Both the position numbers and the translations under genes were made by a program. This document shows positions 51,983 through 64,000 of a stretch of 64,000 bases of DNA, piece by piece. The DNA comes from Wuchereria bancrofti (Eukaryota > Nematoda > Chromadorea > Rhabditida > Onchocercidae): contig SSBO01000012.1 in the NCBI GenBank assembly GCA_005281725.1, positions 23,405,509 to 23,469,508 on the forward strand. The letters are read 5' to 3'. A model generated the notes under the pieces. The model had not been told where the DNA came from. It searched no databases and was given only the letters and a program-made list of their open reading frames with translations. Each line of letters starts with the position of its first letter. The first letter of the stretch is position 1.

Positions 51983-52572
51983 GAAATCAGATATTATCTA
52001 ACATTATTTTTAAACAACAAATTATCAAAGTAGCTCATTAAATTAAGCGTAATTCTGAAAAAAAAAAAAAAGAAAATGAATAAATAAAAGCAAATAACTA
52101 CGAGATCAATAACTATAAACAAGCAAATCCTGAAATGAATGAATTAAGCAACCTAAAAAATAAATAAATACAAATAAAATAAATATAAATCAATAATTAA
52201 AAACAATGCTATTACTTATTAACCGATTGAATATGCTAAAAAGTTAGTTAAAAATTTCCGTTATCATAAAAAAAGTTTCTCTGTAATATTTTTGATCTTT
52301 TTGTTGTGCCCATTTTTCTCAAAGATTCTAGTTCTTCTCAAAGATTCTAATATTTTCATCATTCTTGCAACAGAATTGAAAATTTAACTCTTTGAAAGAC
52401 TAATTAGCTTAGTAAATAATATATCTAAGAAATTGAAAAATTTTTTGATTTCATTTTAAAAAAGAAAGAAAGAAGGATTTTGAAGGAAAATATGGAACAA
52501 AGTACCAATCCATTAAAATGTTTTCAAATTTGAATGAAACTTTTGCAAGCAATTGATCATCACCGCTTCCCA

Positions 52573-53082
52573 TTAATAGCTTATATGTTTGGAAGAAGAC
52601 AATTTGCGCTTTAACTGTATAAATAAATGATTTAGAATTAATGAAATACATTTTATTTCGCCGTTAAAATATCTATTATTCATATTTTAATTTGTTTATT
52701 TTTTTTCCTTCTTCCATTTTCTCGCGTTTTCCTTTTTTTTTTCTCGATCTTTTTTCTCGAGCTTGAATTAGAAGAAAAGAAAAGAAAAATAAATGGGGCA
52801 AATGAATTCGAAACAAAATTTTATGTCTAAAATATACTACTAAATGGATATCTTACTTAAAAATGTCCTAAAATGATATGATATTTCCTGAAATTACTTT
52901 TGTGTTTATCATATCATTAAATGTCATCTTTTTTTAGTCTGATCCTTTTCCGGATTCTTTACGGAATAACCAAGATGGTTTAAATATTTTTTGTGCAAAA
53001 TATTTTTTTGCATTTCTTCTTCATAAATGAAAATTTTAACTGAAGATAACAACTCATAAATGAAAAGCATATTCACTACCAT
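52573..53082 (-). CDS. Doubtful small ORF with hydrophobic N-terminus
   Basis: An ATG at 53080-53082 opens MVVNMLFIYELLSSVKIFIY, a hydrophobic start that could be a signal peptide, followed by a charged segment (EEEMQKN) and HLGYS. Read through, the frame ends at 52924 after 52 residues with the tail DQTKKR. A donor at 52962 (TCC|GTAAAG) and an acceptor at 52615 (TTTATACAG) would instead add LKRKLSSSKHISY and a stop at 52573, 53 residues in all. Neither form matches a family I know. It may be a peptide precursor or chance. Confidence 0.25.
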
Positions 53083-53786
53083 ATACCAATTCCATTTATA
53101 TGACCTATGACCTATGGCCAAATACAGGCCAAATGTACTGCCATGGTCTAATTATATTTAATTAGAATATTACATGGCCAGAACTATTATTACTATAAGT
53201 TACCCAAAGTAATGTTACCACATAGATTGAATAATATGTGAAGTTACTTTTACTTTAACTTTTACTTCAATTAATGAAAAAGTGTGAAAGAAAAGCCAAT
53301 CACAACAATAAACAGTATTTTATACTGGAAAACATAATACCTAAAAACATAAATACTTAAAAAACAAATAATGATAGTTTAGATGCTACTCTAATATTTC
53401 AACATATGAACAAAAAGAAAAGATTTTTTTTTTTTTAAAAAAAAAAGGAATTTTGAGAAATTCCCGAATATTTTGTACATCAAAATAACCGAACATAAAA
53501 ATAATTGATCAATTAATTAACTAATCAATCAATAAATAAAAAAGTTTAAAGAAAAAATTTTTCTCACTTTGATAACAACACAAAATAATTCTTTCTATTT
53601 CAATTGTAAAGAGAATAAAATGATTAACAAAACTGAATAATATTTCTAAGATATTCTTTAATCATCACTGATCATTGACTATTTTTCATAATATTACTAG
53701 TATAAGTAGCATTTTTAACTTCTATTAAAAATTATTTAAAATATTTATGACAATTTCATTCCTTTCAAATAACAATCACACATTAA

Positions 53787-54290
53787 CATTTTTATAATTT
53801 AACAATTTTTCAATATTTCAACATCTTAGCTATTGTTATTTCTGCAAAATATATATCAGTAAGTTGGAATTGTTATCACCTTTGTCTAATTCATTTATCA
53901 TTTTTTTTTTCACTTTGTTTTTATTTTATCCTTGAATAAACTTGATGATCGATATAGTAAGCTTAAAATTCCCAACTTTTTGTTACTTTTAAATTTAATG
54001 AAAAAAAAAAACTTCATGTCTAGCATTATTTTAGCAAAGGCTCTCTTTTTTTTGATATTAGCAAAAAAAGTTTGGTAAAAAATTTTGACACAGGAAAAGA
54101 TTTTTTTTCATTCTATTTCTCGCAACTTTTTTTTTTAAATTTTCACAAAATTTAACTTTACTCTTTCACAATTTCATTCGTGAAAATTTAATGGGACCAA
54201 ACTTTTACATTTTATAATTCAACAATTTTTCAACATTTCAACATCTTAGATATTGTTATTTCTGCAAAATGTATATTAGTAAGTTAAATA
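53787..54290. repeat. Direct repeat, two copies of about 80 bp, 423 bp apart
   Basis: Copies at about 53787-53868 and 54210-54290 share aacaatttttcaa, atttcaacatctta and attgttatttctgcaaaat. No coding content. Between the small ORFs and the large acidic-protein gene. Confidence 0.8.
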
Positions 54291-54841
54291 TTTTTTTTTT
54301 TCAAAAAAAAATTTAAAAAAATTTTAAAATCACAGCAGTTTACATTATGTCTATCAAAAAATTTTCTATGCTATTCATTTTTGGAAACAAATTTATATTA
54401 CTAATATAGCTAAGAAATTTCATAATATCACATTTGAAAAAGAAATTTGTCTTTCTTTCTCTTCCTCTTCCTCTCTCTGCTTTTTAAATTGATAAAATTG
54501 ATAAAGTTATTATCTGTTTAAGCACTGTATGATATTATTTGTAAGGATGCATTATGCTATTCATTTTCTCTTAAACTAAATAAAAATAACAAAAGTGAAA
54601 AAAAAAAAAAAAAAACTAAAAGTAAAATGAATTTCAGATATTCGTTGTGATGAAAAAAGAAACAAATAAACAATTGTTTAAAAAAGTTTTTTTTTTCTTT
54701 TTTTTAGATTTTTGATAAAAAACAAAATGAAAAAAATCAGTAAAAACAAAAATTTCTTTTTTTTTTTTTTTCAGAAATTGCTATGCCATTGAATTTTTCA
54801 TTCCATCCATTCTCATTCATCTTTTGTGATTTCTCATTCGT

Positions 54842-57800
54842 TTAACTGATAGAATGTTCTCCTCCTAAAAAAAAAAAAAATTGAAACATTACTGAAATTC
54901 ATTATCTATTGCTTCTGATATTAGCTAAATCAATATGATTTCATTTACGAAATAAAAAAAAAATGAAAAAAATTATCACAGTTATATTTTCTTTCTGTTG
55001 GCAAAAAATCATATTAAATTATAATTTCAAAATTTAATTTTAAAAATAACAAATCGAATACATTACTTTATTTCACATCCAATTAATAAATTTGATGCAT
55101 TTTCTGACTGATAAGAAAATGGATGATAAAAGCAATGTTTTCAAATATTACTGTTAAATGAACATTTTTTTTCCAGAGATATGAATGATAAGAGTAAATT
55201 TCATTTTTCTATTATTTCTCTAATTTCACTATTTATTATTGATAATTATCTTTATCATTATCACTAAAATACTTACTGTTTACATTGATAACTTCATGTT
55301 CATCAGCTCCTGTATTACTTTGTTCCAATAATAGATGTTGATCAGTTAGCATATTGTCTTCTTCCATTTCTTGCTATACAAATAAACATAATTAAATTTT
55401 TTTAACTTGAAAATTTTCTTTTTAAAAAAAGAAAGAAGAAACAAAAGAAATTTTGTTCAATTCTAATCAATTAGAATTTAAAAAAAAAAAATTAAAAAAT
55501 AAATGAATAAACAAAAGTTGAAAAAGAATTAAAATTTATTTAACAAAAAAAAAAAAATTATACACAAACCTCATGTTTTATTGATTTGATATGAAATGTT
55601 TCTTGCATTGCTGAAATATTTGCATTCACATCAGCTGCACAAATATTCGTTGATTCTATTTGAATATGTTGCATATCACAAATTCTCATTTCTGGATTGC
55701 CATTCTTATCAGTAATCAATGGAATTTTATCATTACTATCATTATTTGATGGAATATAATTGATAAATTTCGTCTTCTCCATTGTTAGCATTGATTCATT
55801 TATTGAATTTAAAATTAATTGTCCATCTGCTGTTAAACCATTAATTAGACAACAATATTTTGGTAATATATTGTTACTGAATAATTCATTAGTAGTTTGA
55901 GAAATTTCATATTTTAATTTTTTATTTTCCAATTGTAATTCTTGCACATAACCTCCTTCTACCTGTTTGATACTTTCAGGAAATTCTTCAGGTGTATAAC
56001 TTCTCATTTGTTGTAATGAAATATTATGTTTAACATTTGATTCATATTCATCTAACATATACTCTTTTGCAGTGATATCACGATGATAAGGATCTGATAT
56101 GTTGATAATATCGTATGATTCTGATATTTTCATATTCTTATCAGAATTAATCATTTGATCTGTAAGCATAGATGAAGCAATGTTAGAATTTTCAACCGAT
56201 CTTTGCACTATCTCATCTGTTTGTGATTTTGGAAAATTAATGGTTGAAAATTGAGTTGTAGATTCTGGAATGCATTCTGGAATAGACATTGTATCGTCCG
56301 GTTTATCTATTTGTTGAATTTTAACTTTTTCTACTTCATCATTTGAAATTTTACTACTCGTTTCAATTCTTTCATCAGCTAATTCGGCAATATTTTGTAT
56401 GATATCATTCATATATTGTTCCAAAAATTCATTTATTTGTCCTCTCATCGATTGCTTCGTCTCATTTACTTCTTCCGGAACAATATTTCTTACCGAATTT
56501 ATTACTGCTTCATTTTCAGATATTCCGGATTGTTTATCCAATATTTCATCATTAGCTTTTTCAACTATCATTGATTGTTGTTTATCAGCATGCATCATCA
56601 ATTTTTCCACATTTTCTACATCTGAAATTATCATTTCATCACTACAAACTACAATTTTCGGAATTCCTTCATTGAAATTAGATTTTATCGTATTATTTAT
56701 TTCATCGAAATTTTCTCGTGCAAGTAATTCTGATGATAATTCTTCTCCACTGATATCATCATTATCAGCTAGTATTTCATTTTTCTCAATTTCTTCTCTG
56801 CTACATTCTGAAGCATTTAATTCTATCGATGATAAATTTGATAAACGTGGAATATTTGATATCAATGAATTTTCGATACTTTCCGATAAATCAGATTCCA
56901 TTTCTGTTGAGTTAATTTTATCACCAGATTTATCAATGATAAGATTTTCTGTTGATAATTTTTTCTCAAATAAATGATTAGTATCGGTGGTAGTTGTTGT
57001 AGTATTCAAATTGTTAAGAGTATTTATTTGACCATCTGATTCGTGTTTCATTGTTTCAAGCGGAGTTAAAATAAACGATTGAACTTCTTGCATTCCAGAA
57101 ATTACAGGTTCATAATTATTTGTTAAACCATCAATTATTAAATTTTCAGGATTCAATAATATTGCTTCCGGAAGTTCACCTTTTACTGATGCCGTAATCA
57201 TTTCAGGTATTTCTTGCTTAGCTAATAAAACTGTTTCAGTTTTACTTTTTTCAATTACTGTATCATCATCATCATCATGTTCAAGACTTTTCATAAATTG
57301 TTGAGTGATAGATTCAGTTGATTTTGATGCTTCCGTTTTTTCAGTTTGCAGAACATCATTGACTTCCTGAATTCCGTTTTTTTCTAGCTGTATTCCGGTT
57401 GTTGCTTCTACTCCTGAAACTTCCATTTCATGTGATGCCATTTTTGTTTGCTGTTGCAGTTCCATATTTTCAGTAATTTCTTCCGGTATTCTAGAATGAG
57501 AATTTTCAATTGAAGATATATCATCATCATTTACCGGAACATAAGAAACTGATGTAGATAAATCCGATTTTTCATCGATATGATGTTTATTATTAAAATT
57601 TAAATCGTCTACATCACTATCATCAGATTGTTGAATTTTTGTTTCAAAATTTTCATCAATTATTTTACTTTCAGTTGTCATAGTTGTTTCCTGATATTTC
57701 AGGTGTTTATCGATGGAAAATTCCGGAAGTTGTTCCACTTGAAAAATATCTTTCACAGATTCCAATTCATCATTTTTTGTTGCAATTTCAATTTTTTCAC

Positions 57801-60800
57801 TCAAATGTTCTCCGGTATTAGCAGATATCTGCTGTTCATTTTCCATCGAATCATTCAACTGTTCAAAAGAACTTTCCGATTTCGGTAACTCAAATGATTC
57901 ATTGTTCGTTTCGGATGTTTGTAAAACTGACATTGGCATTAATTCCGGTGACTCAGATGTTTTCCGAATTGGTGTTGACATTAGTTCTGGTAATTTCGAT
58001 AATCTCTCAATATTACAATCTTCTGTATTTTGTTCAGCCAAATATTCAGTCTTTTTTAATTCCGTAAAATCATTACGGATTTCCTGTTCATCTGAAAATT
58101 CAATTTCTGTATAACATACACCTTCTACTGTTTCAATAGCACAAAGTTTTTCTGCTGATACTGCAAAAGATGCCGAATCTTTGCTAACTGGAATAGAATC
58201 TTCCGTTACAACAGGAACCTCCTTTACCGGATCTACTGAATAGATTTCCGATATTACAACAGAATCATGTCCTTCCAATTTCCCTTCTGGTGATATTTCT
58301 AAAATTTCTCCATTAATTGCAACAAATTCATCAACATCATATTCCGTATCCGTTTTATCCAATGGAACTTCTTGATTTGTCGTTTCAGTATTGTTACCTG
58401 AAAGTGTTAGCTCAGGTGTTTCAACACATATTTCAGTATTACCTATTTCCGATTGTTTATTTTCAGGAAATTCCGTTCCTTCTTCTACTTCTAACATACG
58501 CATTTTTGTTGGTGACGAAATAATTTCATCAGTTTTTTCAAAATTTCCTGCTATCATTTTATCTTCTACATGCTTCAACTCATCTGTCAAAGGTTCATCT
58601 AACATTTCTTCTGACTGATAACGCTGATTTTGCTGTACAATTTCTCTTTCATCAGTTGAACTTTGACCTCTGGATAATCGTTTCGATTTATTTTCCATTT
58701 TCATTCCATTTTTAGCTAAACATTGATCATCATCGATCTCTTCATTTGATAAGATCATTTCTTGTGAATCACTTTCATTTGGAATGGAATCAGTTGAACT
58801 TATCAAATTTTCTACTTCTTCCAATCTTTTCCATTTTGAATCAGGAATGTTTATCACATCTGTCATTTCCAATTCTGTTTTCTTCGAAATTTCTGATGAT
58901 AAATTATCAAATGATAAATTTGAATTTTTCATTTCTAATTGCTCAATTTTTGTTTCGTTAATCATTTGCTCTGAGATATTCGATTGAAATATCGTTTCAT
59001 CATTTATTGGTATTGTTGAATAATTCATTGGTGAAATTAATTGCTCAGATATTGTTTCTTTTCCAAATTTTAAATCTACACTTTCCGGTGAGGTAATACC
59101 GGAATACATTTCTCTTTCATCATCAAAATTTGATGGTGATTCATCACTTCTACGTTCAACTATTTCCATTGTTGATTTCAATTGAACATCACTTAATTCT
59201 GAATCAGTTTTTGGTTTTATTTGTTGATCTACTCCTAGTAGCTTATCATGTCCTGTTGGCATTGTTGTCTTTTTTTGTGTAACTTTTTTTACTGGTGTTG
59301 TTGATCTGAAAAATTTTTCTCTTTTTCAAATAAACCTTAAAATTGGGTGAGAGGGGGGGAGGGGATATGTGAATTAATTAATTAAAGTTTTCAGAATAAA
59401 TTTCTAATATCAATCAATCGTTATCAGTTTTTAAACAATCAAAAATTTGATTGATATAAATTAAAAAGGAAAAAAAAAACGAATTAATTTAACAATAATT
59501 TACTTTCTTGCACGTGATATTTTGGTAATATCTGATAGACCACTACTTTTTACGTTTGATAAAGGTGTTGATAAGCGAGTGTTATTATCAGTACTACGTT
59601 GTCGTTGTGATTGTAAACGGTTAACGTATGAATTATCGGATATACCATTTCGAGATGATTGCGGTTTAGTGGAACGACTACGATGTTGATTCAATGATTG
59701 AATACTTCTGAAAGAAATTTAATTTAATTGATAAAAATGAAAAATATAAAAGAAATTTAAAAAAATAAAGTTTTCCGGTTTTTTTTTTCAGTTTCCCTTT
59801 TACTTCTTTCCAGAAATTTATTTTTGTTATTTTGTAAAAGGAAAAAAAAAACAAATCAAAATAAAGCTAATAATATTTTAATAAAAAATTATAAAAATCT
59901 AAGAGATCACAATATCAAATTTAACAGTTAATAATTACTTTCCTAAAAAGTATAAAAAATCACAGGATGATAACAATTTTAATTTAATAATAAAATGGTG
60001 TTAATGTGCTAAATTTAAGAAATTATCATTTCAAAATTTTAAAATGTTGTTATCAACATTTAAAATGTTTATCAAAATTTTAAAATGTTTGTAACTAATG
60101 CTAAACAATATTTTATATTTTAAAATTTCTTCATTTCCTTATTTCTAATTATAATAGTATACTTGAAATCATTTTTTCCTTTTGCATGGAATAGAATAAC
60201 ATAAATAAAAATTTAATTAAAAAGAAAATTGTAAAAAAAAAATGAGAAATAAGATATGAAAGAGAAAGAAGTTTAAATATTTTAACGCTTTTTTTTTTAC
60301 ACGCTGTTTTATTTTTTCAATTTCATTTAATAGAATGAAATTATTGTTTACTGTATAAATTATTGTTTACTGTATAAATTATTGTTTACTGTATAAATTA
60401 AATTGAAAATGATAATTTTAATTGTACAAATTAATTCATTTTTATCAAATATGCTCAATTGCTATGACAATATTGTTGCTATATTCTACTTTTTCATAGC
60501 TATCATACGATTCAAACAATTTCAATGTTAATTTTAATTCAATTAAATATTACAAAATTTGTATCTATTGAGAGCGTTCATTTTGTTTACTTATTAAAAT
60601 TGATTAATTGTAATAAATAATCTACTTATCAAAGATTAAATCATTTATAGAATCAAAAAAAAAAAAAATCTTTGAAAATTAATCCTTATAAAATCAACTA
60701 TGCAAAATAAAAATTAACCTATTTTAGCAGATATGTGATGATGATATTTATTTTGGAAATTTAAATTAAAAAAATTTAAAGAAAAAAAAAGGACATTTCT

Positions 60801-63114
60801 TCCTTTTTCCTTTTTTTCAAGTTTCTTTTGTTGAATTTTCGATAAAATAAACGCCAAAGCCTAAGTCTAATGTATGTATTTTATTTCCTAAAATTTATCA
60901 AAAAAAAAAAAAAAAGGAATGCAAAATTTTTATCAATTGGTGGTGTATTGATCAAAATTTAGTAATTTCTGTTGTTGTTTTTTTTTTTTTTTTTCTTTTT
61001 TCCGGTTGGTTTGAATACCTCAAAGACGGTTGTTCATAAATATTGCTTTGTGTGATAGAAGAAGTAATAGTAGTGGTATTGGTAGTATTGGTAGGCGTAG
61101 TATCGGTCAAACTGGGTAGTGACCTGCGCCTGAAGAACCATGACACTTGAGGGTCATTCTGATGTCGTGCCACCGAAAATGGACCAAATGAAACTTGGCG
61201 GAAACGTTCCAAACGGCTTAATTGACGTCGTAGTTGTTGCATATACAAAGCTAATGTTTCATCATCCAACTTAAAAAGCAAAAAGAAAAAAAACAAAAAT
61301 ATAGAAATATAAATATAAAAGAAGAAGAAAAAAAAAAAGAAATTAAATTTTTTATGAAACGAAATTTATTTTTGATTAAATTTTCTCTTTCTTTTTTTCA
61401 TTCAATAATAAATATTATTTAGTTTGACAACAACAACAACAACAACAACAACAAAAAAAACTTTTCATAATTTAAACATTGATATTTGTGAAAGTTAACT
61501 TATCATTTGAACAATGATTTTTCTTTTACTATTTACCATGCAAATTTTAGTACACTAAACCTAAATCAAAATATGACTAAATCATTTCTTATCATTTATA
61601 TCATATCTTTTTTTTGCATATAATTTATAATTAAATTTTTTAATTTTAACCTTATGCAAATATCGATATTTCAATATATTTGTTGATAGTCTATTATAAA
61701 CCAATGATGGATTTTCATACATTGGTTCCTCATTTTCTGCTTCAATTCTTTGCACTAAATTTTTATCATCAATGCTAGCTGATGATCGTCGCCTTCTGGA
61801 TCTTTTTATATAACGACCTGTTAAAAAAAAAAATTTATAATTAGCTAAAAAAAAAAATTTTTAAATTATTAATTGAAAATATAATTTAAAAAAATATAGC
61901 ATAAGAGTAAATTGCATTTTTTTTTTTTTGCTAATTAAATTTCCTTTTTTTCTTTTTGTTTTTCTTTTTTCTTTTCCTTATGTTCTAGATAAATAAAGTG
62001 TTTAAATTTTTTTTTTTCAATTTAATTCATAACATTCAAATTTTATTTGCAGTTTTTTTTTCTTCTTTCTCTTCATTCATTGATAACAAATATTCACTTT
62101 TGTAGCATTAGAAAATTTGATTAAATAGTGAATTAATTAATTGGTATTAGTTATCACTTATCACTGATGATAATTTAAAATCAAAAAAAAATTAATGGGT
62201 AATTACTTTAATGAAGTAGTTAAATAAATAAGTGATAAAATAAGTAAACAATAAACAAATAACTAGTAATAAAATATTATTTGTGAAAGTTAACTTATCA
62301 TTTGAACAGTGATTTTTCTTTTACTATTTACCATGCAAATTTTAGTACTCTAAACCTAAACCAAAATATAAATAAAATAAATTGGCAAAGGGTAATATTT
62401 GGGTAAAGTAATCCTAGTGAAAATATTTTCAAATGATAAACTAACTTTAAGATTAAGCAAATCAACAATCATATCAAATGTTATTTCATTCTTCTTTATT
62501 GATCAGAAAATTTCGTGGCAAAAAAAAAATTATTTTAAAAATTTATTAAGAATAATTTTTGCTCATTTGGTGATTGTAATTAACTGAAATATAATTAAAT
62601 TAATGAAAATGATAGTGCTTACCTCGACTGAGACTACGAGAAGGTTTTGCTCGATGACAATCACTTGGACTTGCTGTACCACTCTAAATTATCAATTAAT
62701 TAATTAATTAATAATGTTGGAATATTTAAAACTGATTTTTAATAATTACTAAAACTGCTAATTCTAAATAATTCATATTGATAATATATCTTTATATTTT
62801 CAACTTTTTTTTGTTACAAAAAAAAAACTTTGAGTAACAAAGTTAAGTTTCTTTTTAAATTTGTATTTTTGGTTAAATGAGGAATACATCAAATTTCAAA
62901 TTAATTTTTTGCAAAAAGTGTTAAAAAAAAGTGTAATGGTGAAACGATGAACTCTTATCCTACGGCAGATTTCAATTTTTTCCGCTGCATGCAACTTGCG
63001 CTGCAAGTCGGCATATTTCTGCAATTCAGCTTCACGATTTCGTAGCATTTTATCGATCGTTGTATGACGCTGTTTATTACTATCGTCATTTTCGCCATGT
63101 CTGATATCATCCAG
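54842..63114 (-). CDS. Large acidic Glu/Ser-rich protein, 3' part of a gene (at least 8 exons)
   Basis: Family not recognised. Exons in the window, transcript order: 62953-63114, 62623-62683, 61651-61817, 61019-61269, 59504-59707, 55570-59305, 55277-55373, 54842-54864 (last one tentative). Phases agree throughout, giving about 1,566 residues; the 5' end lies beyond the right edge. First come a charged, probably coiled segment (NREAELQKYADLQRKLHAAE), then an Arg/Ser-rich stretch (KRSRRRRSS), then the most conserved-looking block at about residues 110-190 (EPMYENPSLVYNRLS, ALYMQQLRRQLSRLERFRQV, FGPFSVARHQNDPQVSWFF). A basic Ser/Asn-rich linker follows, then one exon of about 1,245 codons that is strongly Glu/Asp/Ser/Asn-rich, without clear repeats, and likely disordered. 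Near its end a short coiled-coil-like stretch starts VQELQLENKKLKYE. A basic N-terminal part with an acidic tail suggests a cytoskeletal or scaffold protein, but this is a guess. The donor of the first exon (AGA|GTTCAT) is weak. Confidence 0.75.
59344..59364 (+). other. G-quadruplex-like motif in intron
   Basis: The + strand reads gggtgagagggggggagggg, four G runs separated by short loops. It lies in the intron between 59305 and 59504 of the acidic-protein gene, so the pre-mRNA carries the C-rich complement about 40-60 bases before the acceptor of the giant exon. Confidence 0.6.
60341..60400. repeat. Three-copy 19-bp tandem repeat
   Basis: Three units of attgtttactgtataaatt in a row, in the intron between exons 61019-61269 and 59504-59707. 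Confidence 0.9.
61430..61453. repeat. CAA trinucleotide repeat in intron
   Basis: About eight CAA units (acaacaacaac) followed by an A tract. Intronic in the acidic-protein gene and not translated. Confidence 0.8.
61484..62375. repeat. Dispersed direct repeat, about 90 bp, 795 bp apart
   Basis: Copies at about 61486-61576 and 62281-62371 share ttgtgaaagttaacttatca, ttcttttactatttaccatg and caaattttagtac. The copies sit in two neighbouring introns on either side of exon 61651-61817. Confidence 0.85.
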
Positions 63115-63127
63115 CTAAAATGAATTA

Positions 63128-63890
63128 GTGTTAATTAAATGATTAAAGCAATCAGTGTTAATGATCAAGCAATCAGTGTTAAGAGATGATCAAAGCAATC
63201 AGTGTTAATGATCAAGCAATCAGTGTTAAGAGATGATCAAAGCAATCAGTGTTAATCAAGTGGTCAAGCAATCAGTGTTAAGAGATGATCAAAGCAATCA
63301 GTGTTAATGATCAAGCAATCAGTGTTAAGAGATGATCAAAGCAATCAGTGTTAATCAAGTGGTCAAGCAATCAGTGTTAAGAGATGATCAAAGCAATCAG
63401 TGTTAATGATCAAGCAATCAATGTTAAGAGATGATCAAAGCAATCAGTATTAAGAGATGATCAAAGCAATCAGTGTTAATGATCAAGCAATCAGTGTTAA
63501 TAAAATGATTAAAGCAATCAGTGTTAATGATCAAGCAATCAGTGTTAATCAAGTGATCAAGCAATCAGTGTTAATGAACTGATCAAAGCAATCAGTGTTA
63601 ATGATCAAGCAATCAGTGTTAATCAAGTGATCAAGCAATCAGTGTTAATGAACTGATCAAAGCAATCAGTGTTAATGATCAAGCAATCAGTGTTAATCAA
63701 GTGATCAAGCAATCAGTGTTAATGAACTGATCAAAGCAATCAGTGTTAATGATCAAGCAATCAGTGTTAATCAAGTGATCAAGCAATCAGTGTTAATGAA
63801 CTGATCAAAGCAATCAGTGTTAATGATCAAGCAATCAGTGTTAATAAAATGATTAAAGCAATCAGTGTTAATTATCAAGCAATCATTTCA
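63128..63890. repeat. Minisatellite, about 30 copies of AAGCAATCAGTGTTAA
   Basis: The core CAATCAGTGTTAA recurs about 30 times, separated by spacers of a few types: TGATCAAG, GAGATGATCAAAG, TCAAGTGATCAAG, TGAACTGATCAAAG and TAAAATGATTAAAG. Spacers alternate in blocks, giving a higher-order unit. The array lies in an intron of the acidic-protein gene, ending 13-15 bases from the acceptor of the exon at 63114. Confidence 0.95.
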
Positions 63891-64000
63891 ATTCAATCAT
63901 TCAATTTATTCAATTTCTACTTAACTTTTAATCAAAGTATACAATTTTTGTGTTTTATTTTCTTTTTTATTTTTTATTCCCTTCGGAAAAAAACTCAATA

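Noticed and set aside
56399..58987. + strand ORFs of up to 192 codons opposite the giant exon
   Set aside because: Antisense shadows of a Glu/Ser-rich exon (Phe/Ser-rich translations) with no supporting signals.
63128..63890. Regular repeat with spacers that might suggest a CRISPR array
   Set aside because: The context is a eukaryotic intron. Spacers are short, few in type and repeated, so it is a minisatellite.
1..64000. tRNA, rRNA and spliced-leader RNA genes
   Set aside because: Looked for tRNA B-box-like GGTTCGANTCC and for the nematode SL sequence by eye on both strands. None found, though weak or divergent copies could be missed.

Overview
The window is nuclear DNA of a very AT-rich nematode, most likely a parasitic one of the filarial/spirurid type. 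This is an inference from small exons with TTTCAG-type acceptors, acceptors placed just upstream of start codons as expected for spliced-leader trans-splicing, the divergence of an exostosin gene, and long poly-A/T and simple-repeat intergenic DNA. I saw no bacterial genes, tRNA, rRNA, CRISPR array or recognisable transposon. One assembly gap of 440 N lies at 18857-19296.

Left part (1-14.5 kb). A small secreted, cysteine-rich peptide precursor lies on the + strand at 782-1433. A complete 15-exon exostosin gene (EXT1/rib-1 type, heparan sulfate synthesis) lies on the - strand at 3021-8205. A direct repeat of about 540 bp (1-549 and 13972-14521) brackets this block. The exostosin model gives about 700 residues and keeps a GT64-like C-terminal half, but that half has lost the usual catalytic acidic residues.

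Middle (14.5-35.8 kb). This is a gene desert of poly-A/T tracts, microsatellites, a TGAA array beside the gap and several short tandem repeats. A few GC-richer islands in it could be regulatory or hold very small ORFs, but none is a secure gene.

Right part (35.8-64 kb). A 10-exon C2H2 zinc-finger regulator (about 678 residues, three fingers, polyQ/polyS/polyN) lies on the + strand at 36042-46610. Five of its introns carry tandem duplications, and two of these copied the end of an exon together with its 5' splice site. On the - strand follow a 143-residue secreted protein with a possible furin site (51063-51975), a doubtful two-exon small ORF (52573-53082), and the 3' part of a large gene (54842-63114, about 1,566 visible residues) dominated by one 3.7-kb exon coding for a Glu/Ser-rich acidic protein. 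This last gene runs off the right edge. One of its introns holds about 30 copies of a 20-25 bp minisatellite.

The genes have unrelated functions and no operon is evident. Gene models were built by reading splice sites and checking that codon phases agree across every junction. No transcript or database evidence was available.
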